From positions 1,116,001 to 1,180,000 of the forward strand of contig JAZGTN010000002.1 of assembly GCA_037783415.1 (NCBI GenBank): DNA of 64,000 bases. Reading direction: 5' to 3'. The position numbers were made by a program, and so were the translations under genes. Origin of the DNA: Leptasterias polaris. Its lineage: Eukaryota; Echinodermata; Asteroidea; Forcipulatida; Asteriidae. Numbering within the stretch: position 1 is the stretch's first letter; the number at the start of each line of letters is the position of its first letter. Below the pieces are notes generated by a model that was given only the letters and a program-made list of their open reading frames with translations, made no database searches and was not told where the DNA came from. This document shows positions 22,494 through 32,700 of the stretch, piece after piece.

Positions 22494-25400
22494 ATGTCAC
22501 TTTGCATGGCCGTGGTGACACTTCTGACAGTTGCATACGGTAAGCTATCGGTTATCCCAATAAGTATATTTATCCAAAATAAACTGTTGACGTCGTGTGT
22601 GATAAGATTGTAATATTAATGTAAGATGCATGACATGATTTACGTGATAAACTCAAGGCTCACCAGAAGTGTTTCCATGGGTAATTCAGTATCAAATTGG
22701 CGCTGATGATACTTTTTATGAGAGTTCGCCTTACATTACAAGGCCACAGACGGCCACTTGGAGGTGAGGGCTACACGTAACTGATTTGGGCCATTGTCCC
22801 AAATCAACTGCGAACAGGAGAAACGTTGCAACCTACTCCTGGGGTTGAAACAGGGTTACCCCCTTCACAGTCCGTAACGATGTAGGCATGGGTATCATCC
22901 ACTATAGGAGCCCGGCTGGTAGAGCAGAATGCACTACCTCCCCAACTTTTTACGAAGCAAATTTGGTTTAGAGCCTTGCTCAACGGCACAGTATCACGAC
23001 TTGATATCGAACCCACACTCTGCTGCTGAAAACACCAGAGCTTGGGTCCGGTGAACTAGACCGCTCGGCAAAGACACGTCATATGTAGTTTAATACCAGT
23101 ATTAATCTTGTGGTATGGTATGGTATATTTTATTCACATTATCACATTGTGACCCGAAGGCCAAATTGCATGATAATTTACAATATTAAAAACAACAAAA
23201 TCACAGCAAACAAGAATTTAAAAAATTAAAAAATAAAAAATAAAACGGCATGGGTTGGTTAAGAATCTAGAAGAAAAACAAAAATTAGTACATTGCACAT
23301 ACTAGCAGATTTGTCTGCCACAAATCACTGAAAAAATAAAAAATTAAAAAGCTGCTCACAAGGAATACTAAGGCCCTATTTAGATATTTGGTAAAAAGTA
23401 AGCACGGGCTGTTTTATTATTAATCTAAATGCGAGTAATAATCTAGCACAGATTTGAGGTGGTGGCACTAATTTTAAAAAGATTATTAAAAGCTGTTCAC
23501 AGAGCAAAAGATTCTACTTGTTCAGCAAGCTGATGAAATATGGTATTGGGCTGTTTTTGAATCGTGATGTCCTGGTGCGTAAGTGTGAATAATGGTGTGC
23601 ATTACGCAGGTTGCGGGCGTGAGACTCCCGTCTGGTAGGAGGGAGAAGATCATTTTTACGTTCTGAATTGGCAAGTCCTTCGGCAATGATTCTCCCTCCT
23701 ATCAACAAGAGACTCAAGCCCGCAAAGCTGCATAGCATCCGCATACGAAGTATAGCGCTGTGCCAAAATGGTTCTGCATGCACGTTTTTGCAGGTGCTCC
23801 AGAGTCTTCTTCTGGGCAGCAGTAATTGAGGAAGACCAAGTAACATCCGCATATTCAACAGCAGGCCTCACATAACTTTTATAAATTGATATGAGCTCAA
23901 CATCATTAAATCCAAACCTCTTAAGCAGGCGGAGCATATACAGTTTTTGATTGGCTTTCTTAGAAATGTCATTGATATTTTTATCCCATCGGAGGTCATT
24001 CTGTAGCCAGACTCCTAGGACCTTTGCCTCAGATACAAAGTTCAGAGGGACTCCCGCAATGCTCAACTCGGCATGTGGTGGGGGTTTAGTTTTGAAACAT
24101 GTTTGGATGGCTTGACACTTGGAGGGATTCAGGCTGAGTTTGTTGGTGTTGGTCCATTCAGTAAATTCATCAAGAACTACTTGTAGCCCACTAGGCTGGA
24201 AGCAGGAACGATTTTCAGCAAATGTCAAGTCATCCACATATTTCCAGCACTTAATCTTTTCACCCAAATCATGAGCAGCGTCATTAATAACAACCCGGAA
24301 ACCAATGGGGCCGAGTTTAGTTCCTTGCGGGAGAGCTCCACTGAGAACCTTGTACTCTGAGAGTGCTTGGTTGTATCGTACACATTGGGCGCGGTTGCTG
24401 ACAAAGTCACACAACCAAGGGACGATGGATCTACGGACTCCCAAGCGGATAAATTTCTCAATCAGGATGGTATGATCAATCATATCGAACGCCTTGGAGA
24501 AATCCGTCAGAACCACCGTCCCAATGTTGTCGACCCTGTCAGCACCTTGATGGAGTGAATGAAGGAGACTAACTAAATAATGGGAGGTCGAAATGCCTTT
24601 GACATTGCCAAATTGCTGTGGGTCAATTTTGTCTTGAATATCATCCAAAACCCAGTTTGTTACAAAACCCTCCCCAATCTTTGCAAAGCAGTCAGTCAAA
24701 GAAACTGGCCTGAGTTTATCAGCTGTAGGGGGTTCGTTTTTGGTATTGGCACTACTATGGCCTTTTTCCATTGCTTAGGCACCACGCCCTCTTTGTACGA
24801 GCAATTCAACACATCAGTTAAAAGTGAACTCAACTCATAGGCAAATTCTTTAACAAACTTGGGAGAAATTCCATCAGGAGTTGCTTTGTTGGATTTGACT
24901 TTTTTGAGCTCAGTGTACACTTCCCAAGGATAGAGTGATGGTGGAGGTTCCATGGCTGGTAAGTAGGCCTCCAGAACATTAAGATCCAGTGGGGGATATG
25001 TGAAGAAACCTTCACAAACTGATCATTAATTGTGTTGGCAATGGTCACATGATCATCATCACTCACTCCCTGGACAGGTATTCTGAGGACAGCTTTAGTG
25101 TTTCCAGTCATTGATTTTATCTGCTGGTGCCACTTCCTTGGATTGGTTTCTTGTAGAATTCGGACTCTGTCCTGCCACAATCCAGATTATTAAAAAATTA
25201 TAAGAATTCGACTTCCAAGATATTGCATCTTGCCAAGGCGCAGGGGGTCCGCGGTAAAGTTAAAGCTAGAGGCAGTCGAGTTGCCAAGTTCGGTCTTGTT
25301 TTGCTCATTTTATTCGTTTACCTCCGTGCAAAGACCTATTTTAGGCTGTAAGAATGTGTCTCTCAAAAACGGACTAGGTAAAACTATGAGTTATCACGGT

Positions 25401-28400
25401 TGGAAGAAGGGCCCCCATGAAACAGTGTTGGGGTAGGAGGGGGCTAAAAGACTGGTAGGAATTCAGGGCATACATTTTTGATGCACCTATTATTCTGATG
25501 CAGATCAAAACGAATTAACATAGTCTGAAAACATATATATATATATATATATACCTATTGATATTGTTCCATGTTGAAAGGAGTGGGGCCTAATGAGTAC
25601 GGTTTAGAGTGGTTTTTACTCAGTTTTGTATACTCTTTTATTTAATAGTCAATTTGGCATCGACAGAGGAGGGCATGGGTCTGTGTTATCGCTGCCCACT
25701 ACATCACTTTGAGGACAACGAAAGCTCTGTGTACGACTGGGTGAAGTCATTTCTACAGGAGATTAAAAGAAAATGTCCAGGTCTTGAGTCCCGACTGAAA
25801 AGTGAGTAACTTGTCAGTTGACATTCAGTGAGAAATACCCTCCAACTAAACTGCTTTGTGATCGATGTCGTAGAACCTGCGAGTTGATGTTTTTATTAGA
25901 ACACGCATTAGTTTTATTCTGTGACCTTTTTATAAATTGTTCACACATTTCTGCTACGCAAAGTTGTGCATGCTCAGCAACGTGTTTAGCAGATCTAGAA
26001 AAAAATGAAAAATGACTGCTTGGTTGATTGTGATTTCCGCTTAACAAATTATCTTTTTTCAATTGTTTTCTTTGTTTTGAGAGGCTTTGTTTTTTGGTGA
26101 CGGTGGTGTAATAATCTTTTTAATTTTCTAAGTAGACCTGTCGCCAAGATCGACCAATGGCCCGATCCCTGAACCCCAAAGTGCGCCCACTGACTCTAAA
26201 ACTACGACCACCAAAATGCAGACATCGACCACTAACCCGCCAGCTACGAGCACTGACTTTACAAGTACAGCGACTGAACCGCCAACCACGACAGACAACC
26301 CTTTAGCTAAGACCAGCGAAGCACTAACCTCGACCATGGTCAGCGAATCGCCAACTACGACCACTGACCCGCCAACTACGACCACCGACCTGCAATTTAC
26401 GACCACGGACCCGCCAAGTGCGACCACCGACCCACAAACTACGACCACTGACCCGCCAACTACGACCACCGACCTGCAATTTACGACCACCGACCCGCCA
26501 AGTACGACCACCGACCCACAAACTACGACTACCGACCCGCCAAGTACGACCAAGGATCATCCAACTAAACCCACTAAACCACAAACTACGACCACCAAGC
26601 CCGAACCACAAACTACGACCACCAAGCCCGTACACGCTGACTGCCAGACCTTGTTTGACGCTGGTCACACCGGGAGTGGTGTATACAATATCACCCCAGC
26701 TCAATATCCAGACGGCCTGGAGGTCTACTGTAACATGACGGAGGACTCAAAGGGATTTATAGTAAGTTATTTGAGAAGATCACTTATTTCGATTCAATGT
26801 GACTCAAAATATTAATAGTTCATAATAATATTCTCATATGGTGCTGCTGGCACTTTATCGAAGAAGCTTCATCGAGACATTGTTTGTCGATAAAACATTT
26901 TAAAAATCCAACAATAGACTTTATACACACGCTGCAGATGACCGGTCACCTCAGACCAATCTTAACACAGATATGGAAAGCTTATACGTCACAGAACGTT
27001 TATCCAATGAAATCAATGTATTCAATGAAGTCAGTGGGCCTGTAAAACCAGTGTGCATGTCTTTATCCTTGCGGTTAAAGACAGTGAACCAGTCTAAGGA
27101 TGGCCCTTCCTACTCGTTGGTCATTTTGAATCGAGTGAGGGCGCTTATTTTATAAGCTTCACTAAGAGCAACTTTTACAGTCTGGAGGAGCTTCTGCAAG
27201 TTATCAAATTATAGGAACTGGCTGGTGATGTTGGTTATTCTATTCTACAGGTTTTCCAGCGACGCTTGAACGGGGAGGTAAATTTCATCCGCAGCTGGGC
27301 CGAGTATAGGGATGGTTTCGGTGACAAGGAAGGGGAGTTCTGGCTGGGGAACGAGATCCTCCGTCGTCTCACTGAACCCGTAGATGGGGAGCAAGGATGG
27401 GAGATGAGTGTGGATCAAATAACTAAGAGTAAAGATTATATAGCGCAGTCGTACGGGGTGTATGATGACTTTCATGTCGATGGAGAGTACTATACTCTTC
27501 ATGTTGGTGCGTTTACAGATTTGGGAAGATTGCGTAAGTGTTCTTTTACAAAAGTGTCATAACAAGTATAATGTATTGCCCATAAAGTAGATTTCGAAAG
27601 AGCAGCAGGTCATCTTACTTAGAATAGTGTGTTTGTAGACTTGTTAAAAGATTTGAAAGGGCACAGAAGTCGACAAACACTAGGCATTTATTGTCTTGTG
27701 GTGTTTGAGCATAGGCATCGTAATATTTTGGGAGTATGGACATGAGGCCTGAATTATAGCAGAAAAATGCTTAGACAAAAATGTTTCAACTCTGTGTTCT
27801 TAAGTCAAAGTGGTTGGCCCATGGTATTCGAATGACTATGTTTGAAATATGACAGGGTTAACGGTTTTGTAAACATAACGGAGCTTAGTTTGAAATGATA
27901 ATTATTACGGGTGATATTGCAATGTTACGGAGCCCCTAAAGGGACAGGTAAAAAAAAAATGAAAAGGTAAAAAAAAAAAAACTGAAATTATTTCGTTCTC
28001 TCGAAATATTATTTCGTTCCCCCGAAATACTATTTCTTTCCCCCGAAATATTATTTCGTTCCTCGAAATATTATTTCGTTCCCCCGAAATGTTATTTCGT
28101 TACCTCGAAATGATTTCGTTCCCTCGAAATGATTTCATTACCTCGAAATGTTTTTTCGTTCCCCCGAAATGTTATTTCGTTCCCTCGAAATAACTTATTT
28201 CGTTCCCTCGAATTAATATTTCGAGGGAACGAAATATTATTTCGAGGTAATGAAATAATATTTCGGGGTAACGAAATAGTATTTCGAGGGAACGAAATAG
28301 TATTTCGGGGAAACGAAATATTTTGGATATTTTGTTTACCTTTTTACATTTTGTGTACCTGTCCCTTTAGGGGCTCCGTACAATGTAACTTGCAGCTAAT

Positions 28401-28946
28401 ACACTGTGACTCAAGAAGGCATAGGATTCCTTTTCAATATATGGTTTGATGAGAATGCATGAACTATAAGTCTCTTATGAAATAAACGCAATAGTGAAGA
28501 AGAAGTACAAAGAGATAAACGCGGGTCGACAGAGTATAACAACGACGTCGACGACATCACCACAATGTCGACAGTGATGATGGTTAACAGTAATTATAAT
28601 ACTTTTGTTTACCTTTCAATTGTCTGTTTCAGGTGATGCTCTGTCCACTACCACTGAACCACCGTCCAACGGACAGCCCTTCTCGACGTACGATCGTGAC
28701 AACGATGCCGAACCCTCTCTGAACAGCGCCGATGAGTTGAAGGGAGGTTGGTGGTTCAATCGATGCACACCGACACAAAGCTCTATCTATCAGAGTGATA
28801 GCTATGACTCCGGGCTTCCCGCTGCCGGGTCTCTCAGCAACCTGAACGGCGAGTATTATCAGACATCAGATTACGACAGCAGCAACGTGTGGAGCACTGT
28901 CAGCGGGAAAATAACGCGCACTGAAATGAAAATGCGTCGTTCATAA
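22494..28946 (+). CDS. F1: secreted mucin-stalked fibrinogen-related (FReD) lectin-like protein
   Basis: Five exons (22494-22539, 25649-25801, 26136-26761, 27251-27533, 28633-28946) join in phase to 473 aa. The signal peptide MSLCMAVVTLLTVAY continues into exon 2. About 21-66 form a short module (GLCYRCPLHH ... YDWVKSFLQEIKRKCPGL) I do not recognise. About 75-234 are Thr/Pro mucin repeats (TTTTDPP). The FReD runs 235-473: DCQTLFDAG, VYCNM, VFQRRLNGEVNF, GEFWLGNEILRRLT, Ca-site-like YDRDND, GGWWFNRC, SNLNGEYY and EMKMRR. FReDs of the ficolin/tachylectin type bind acetylated ligands; here that is inferred. Oddity: the usual Cys before GGWW is Ser401 (AGC, 28725-28727), which leaves Cys414 without its partner. 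Intron 1 holds a LINE and intron 4 a MITE. Exon 4 ends in phase 1 (Arg370 across the junction). Confidence 0.85.
22790..23080 (-). mobile_element. tRNA-derived SINE (Leu/Ser-type head) in F1 intron 1
   Basis: On the minus strand the sequence starts near 23080 with TTGCCGAGCGGTCTAG (A-box-like). It continues through CTCTGGTGTTTTCAGCAG to GGGTTCGATATC (B-box-like), then GTTGAGCAAGGC. This order is that of a SINE with a tRNA-Leu/Ser-like head. It is diverged, and the left edge is uncertain. Confidence 0.55.
23110..25190 (-). mobile_element. 5'-truncated CR1/L2-like LINE in F1 intron 1
   Basis: A long minus-strand frame (24771-23656) reads reverse transcriptase motifs: LRPVSLTDCFAKIGE, DFSKAFDMIDHTILI, GALPQGTKLGPIGF and YVDD at the catalytic site (WKYVDDLTFAE). 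An upstream piece to 25180 and a C-terminal piece (LLPPTRRESHARNLRNAHHY) lie in other frames, so there are frameshifts near 24735 and 23700. The 3' end near 23110 carries AATAAAATA followed by a short (TACCA)n tail. It is dead by frameshift. The endonuclease part is missing. Confidence 0.85.
27926..28380. mobile_element. 455-bp palindromic TIR element in F1 intron 4
   Basis: Ends are perfect 25-bp inverted repeats beginning TACGGAGCCCCTAAAGGGAC, flanked by CAATGT on both sides (27920-27925, 28381-28386). F3's matching intron near 59618 has an uninterrupted GATATTGCAATG, which confirms the insertion. The interior is made of repeated ATTTCGTTCCCTCGAAAT-like palindromes. It is non-coding; the 321-bp open frame across it is an artefact of the repeats. 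Confidence 0.85.
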
Positions 28947-29251
28947 AAATGTTAAACCTTGCATCAAAAAATTCGTTAAAAGTTATCGTACAACTATTCC
29001 TGGTTATAATCAAAAAGATTGTCGATGTACAAATTGCATTGAATCGTTACACAGTACTGGCGGAATATTTACCAAAGGACAAGGCAAGAAAGAACCATCG
29101 TATCAATTAATTAAAGCTTGTTAAATTATTTCTCACTTTGAGCATTGACTAAAACAAGAGTTCAATTTAAGGGCTTATTCCAAAAACTACAGTTAAGTTT
29201 TAAAAACATTCTCACTGATAAAAAGTAAAGAAAATTACGCTTGCCGGCAAT

Positions 29252-29318
29252 GGTACTAGTCAGTGTTGTAGGTCTCCCCCTTGGTCTCGGTCTCGACTAC
29301 AACACTGGTACTAGTCCT
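29252..29318. repeat. Imperfect hairpin (ACTAGT...GTGTTGTAG arms)
   Basis: The left arm ACTAGTCAGTGTTGTAG (about 29255-29271) pairs with CTACAACACTGGTACTAGT (29297-29315), with a two-base bulge and a pyrimidine-rich loop. It lies in the F1-F2 spacer. It may be a small MITE; no target duplication is evident. Confidence 0.5.
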
Positions 29319-29347
29319 GTTTCACAAACAGCTCAGATTGATCTTAA

Positions 29348-29719
29348 AGGCACTGAACACGTTTTGTAATTGTCAAAGACCAGTATTCTCACTTGGTGTA
29401 TCCCAACATATGCATAAAGTAACAAGCCTGTGAAAATTTGGGCTCATCAATTGGTCATTGAAGTTGCAAGAAAATATAAAATGATGAAAGAAAAAACACC
29501 CTTGTTGTACAAATTAGTGTGCTTTCAGATAAAAGGCTTCTGGCCAGAAGTCTTTTATTATTTTAGTGAGAAATTACCTCTTTCTCAAAAACTACGTTAC
29601 TTCAGAGGGAGTCGTTTCTCACAATGTTTTATACTATCAACAGCTCTCCGTTGCTCGTTACCAAGTAAGTTTTTATGCTAATATATATTTTGAGTATTTA
29701 CCAAACGTGTACAGGGCCT
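29348..29719. mobile_element. 372-bp MITE flanked by TTAA
   Basis: TTAA occurs at both ends (29344-29347 and 29720-29723) and the ends are imperfect inverted repeats (AGGCACTGAACACGTTTTGT versus AGGCCCTGTACACGTTTGGT). The family is present elsewhere in the window as fragments (about 20300-20400 and 50625-50760). Several short open frames inside are not genes. TTAA targeting fits piggyBac- or Kolobok-type elements. I associate this family with sea stars and other echinoderms from memory only. Confidence 0.7.
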
Positions 29720-29739
29720 TTAAGTGTGAATCTATCTTA

Positions 29740-31130
29740 ACTGCTAAGCAAAGTGTGACGTCACAATACGATTCACGATGGTAAGACTGCAAACTCATCT
29801 TAGGTGAAATTCAGCCATGTACTCACAACATGTAAAAAAAATTCTGTCACTGCGACTCTGCAAGTCTCGCTCTTTCTCGAACACTGTGACCGTAATATAG
29901 CGCGCCATTTCATTTCCTTTTCTAGACCTAGGAAAAAAACTGTCACAAAAAATATATATAAAACTACGCTATATGGGACTTATGTTCAGGTGCTTTTGAT
30001 GTAATGTGAACACGTCACAACCTCCTTTCCAGGTTTCAGAAAAGGATTTTCACTTTTACGAAAGACTTTGCAAGTCGGAAGTCAGGCCCTTTAACAAAAT
30101 TAATGTGATTTTATTCCACAGCAACAAATTGTTTTGGTATGGTAAGCAGTTTGCAGCAGCTTAATCTATTTGTTTAATAAAGATAAGTGCATTTCATCGC
30201 AGTACCTTCCAAATGTTTAAATTGTTGATTTCTGTATAGGCATGCCAACCATTCTAAACAATTTCAAAGTCTTTTTCTGATACGAACTGGCTGCTAACAT
30301 TGCTTCCTTCCCTTTAAGAAGGCGCTAAGACCACCGGTCAAACATTTTGCTTTGTCAAAACTTAAGGCTCCATCACCAAACTTAAACGTTCAAAAGAAGA
30401 TTCAGACCAAAATTAAAGTGAATTTATTGAGACAGTATCCATGTTTCCTTATTTTATTTTATTTCATTTCATTTATTAAATATAGTTGTGAAGCCAAGGA
30501 CTCTCAGTTAAGCGAACTTAATCACATAGCCAAGAACCACGTGGAGAGAAAAGAATGAAGAAAGTTTCAGTTTTAGATGTCGGGGGGAAAACCCCAGATA
30601 ATTATTCCGGGGAAAACCCACGCAATCATGCAGGGACTGAAATTACAATTAACGTAGTGCCCCTGGTGGGGTTCAAACCGGGGTCTGGAGGCGAGGCAAG
30701 ATGCCACTACAACAACCTGACTGCCCAAAACTGTGCTCTCTTATATATAATTCTGTTACATCAGCCTTTGACAGTCAAAAGGATTCAATTTAAACAATTA
30801 TTATAAACATTGACTGGTGACTACACAATATTATTTACATTTGTAAAAGCCGACAGCAAGAGGCTGGTCAACCATTCCATTTAATGTATTGTAAAACAGG
30901 TAAACAGGTAGAAGGAATTCAACTAAAGAACGTTCAAAAAGTAGTCTTGCATATGGAATAAAATTACTGAAGTCAACCTAAATGAGATTTCCATGTTTAG
31001 TGTATTTTAATGTTTGAACTCGCCAAATTGTTTCTGCATTTATCAGCCATAATTTTCCAAATCGATTTTCAGATTAAAGATAGACGTGTTTTAACGCATC
31101 ACACTCCAAAAATTGTACAATGTTGATTCA
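29740..31130. other. F1-F2 spacer without a gene
   Basis: No coding region is supported. Around 30230-30335 there is a decayed copy of the module that starts TATAGGCATGCCAACCATT (better copies at about 31130 and 61110). Around 30660-30720 a GGGGTTCAAACC motif with flanking CCCCTGGTGG resembles a SINE B box. Confidence 0.4.
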
Positions 31131-32700
31131 TTTATAGGCATGCCAACCATTTTTTTTTCTGGCCATTTTCTGGAATGGACCGGCTGCAAAGATTGCCGAA
31201 ATCACCTTCTTCAAAGGCGCCACCGGACCCCGTTGTAGCAACCTCATACGCGGCTAATGGCATACTTAAATGCTCAGCGGTCTTGGTCTTTTGCAATTTA
31301 TGAGCAACCAAAACAACATGGAATTATATCTTTAGTAAACACTTGCCCTTCTTTCACTAAGAACTTAATGAGATCAAACCAGAAACAAATTGAGACTTTC
31401 ATATTTTATTAATAATTTCTCTTTTGCATAAACTAGTTAGCCTTATACGCCAGTGCGACCTTGTCACGTCATCGGAGAAACCAACGTCAAAGAAAAAACA
31501 TGAAAACATGTTTATGTGATCTCAATTAACCGTGTACCTAATAACGTTCAACTCTCTTTGATGCTGTCTGTGTTGAACTTTTAAGTATTGTCATTAAAAT
31601 ATAATAAACCGCGGGGTCCAATTTCATGGCTCTGCTTACCACAAAATTATGGGCTTACGGCGACTTGTGAAGCGTGTATACTTCAACAGCCTTTAGCTGC
31701 AGGACCGTTAGCACAGAAATCTTTGTTAAAATCGACACAGTACACGAAAGCATGCTCTGTGTCGAGTGCCATTAGTCAATCTATGTACCGGTAACACAAA
31801 ACGCGGGAATTTGTTAAAGGAGGTACCGTACGTTGTTACCAGTCATTGCCTTTGACTGCGGCTGAAGCGCACATCGTTTCTAAGACCATCATTGTGGGAG
31901 AAAAGCACGATATTTGCATTTGAATCAATAGTTCTCTGTGCACTGGAACAAAATCACTTTTGGCTAGACCCGGCAGTAGTCAATGTTCCTTTGTTACAAA
32001 AACAAGTAAGCTTCAAATTTCAAAGGCAAGCCACTTTTTGTTAGGTGCGTTTGCTAAAAAATTGATTGTCGAGTGAGATATACCGAGGACATCGGCGCGT
32101 TGTCCTGTTAAGCACGCCTGGATACGACGCGTTCACCTCCCTCGACATTTCCATCTCCACTTCAGCTCGCTCACTACGGCGAAGTACAACCAAAGTGAAA
32201 ACTGAATACAACGGGCAGCGACATTGACAATAAGAAATATGTCACCTTCGCTGGCTTTGATGGCACTTGTCACTGTCGCATTTGGTAAGTTGATACCGCC
32301 TTTTATTCCGAAATGAATTATCTTGGTGTGCGAGTCTAACGTGTAGAAGTGAACATTCATACTCAAGACTTCCAGCAGACATTTAAAACAATTCTTCTAC
32401 AAAGGCGTGAGTCCTATGGGGTTTGGGTGCGGGGATAAATCAGACACCTTTCGTAATAATATGGGCGGGCCTTAGAACCCCACTCCGTTTGAAATCTGGA
32501 ACTATGAAATTAAAAACTACCTTGATATGGGGGGGGGGGGGGGTTGCGGCATGGTAATCGAAAATTGTGTAGCCATAAATAATTTTAAAAAAATATTTTA
32601 ACAAATTTAAAACAACATACACCGACAACCAGTGGCGTACCGGAGTGGAACATAGGTATTACACACGTTCAAAACCCATGCAGCAGATTTTCGAATTTCA
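31130..32700. repeat. F-gene upstream module, copy 1 (in front of F2)
   Basis: This block runs from TATAGGCATGCCAACCATT through the promoter region and first exon into the start of intron 1 (including a G-run). It recurs at 61110-62545 and 62935-64000. The copy starting at 62935 is nearly identical from about 31275 onward. The beginning of the block contains a conserved stretch near 31180-31310 whose frames are not all open in each copy, so I do not call it coding. Confidence 0.75.

Noticed and set aside
24580..24840. Plus-strand ORF in F1 intron 1
   Set aside because: Antisense to the reverse transcriptase frame of the LINE.
26128..26704. Minus-strand Val/Gly-rich ORFs opposite the F1 stalk (also 37012-37335 and 57531-57755)
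   Set aside because: Mirror frames of the Thr/Pro repeats on the plus strand, which lie in phase with the FReD exons.
28129..28449. ORF with repeated FRGNEI units
   Set aside because: It lies inside the palindromic TIR element; the repeats are non-coding ATTTCGTTCC units.
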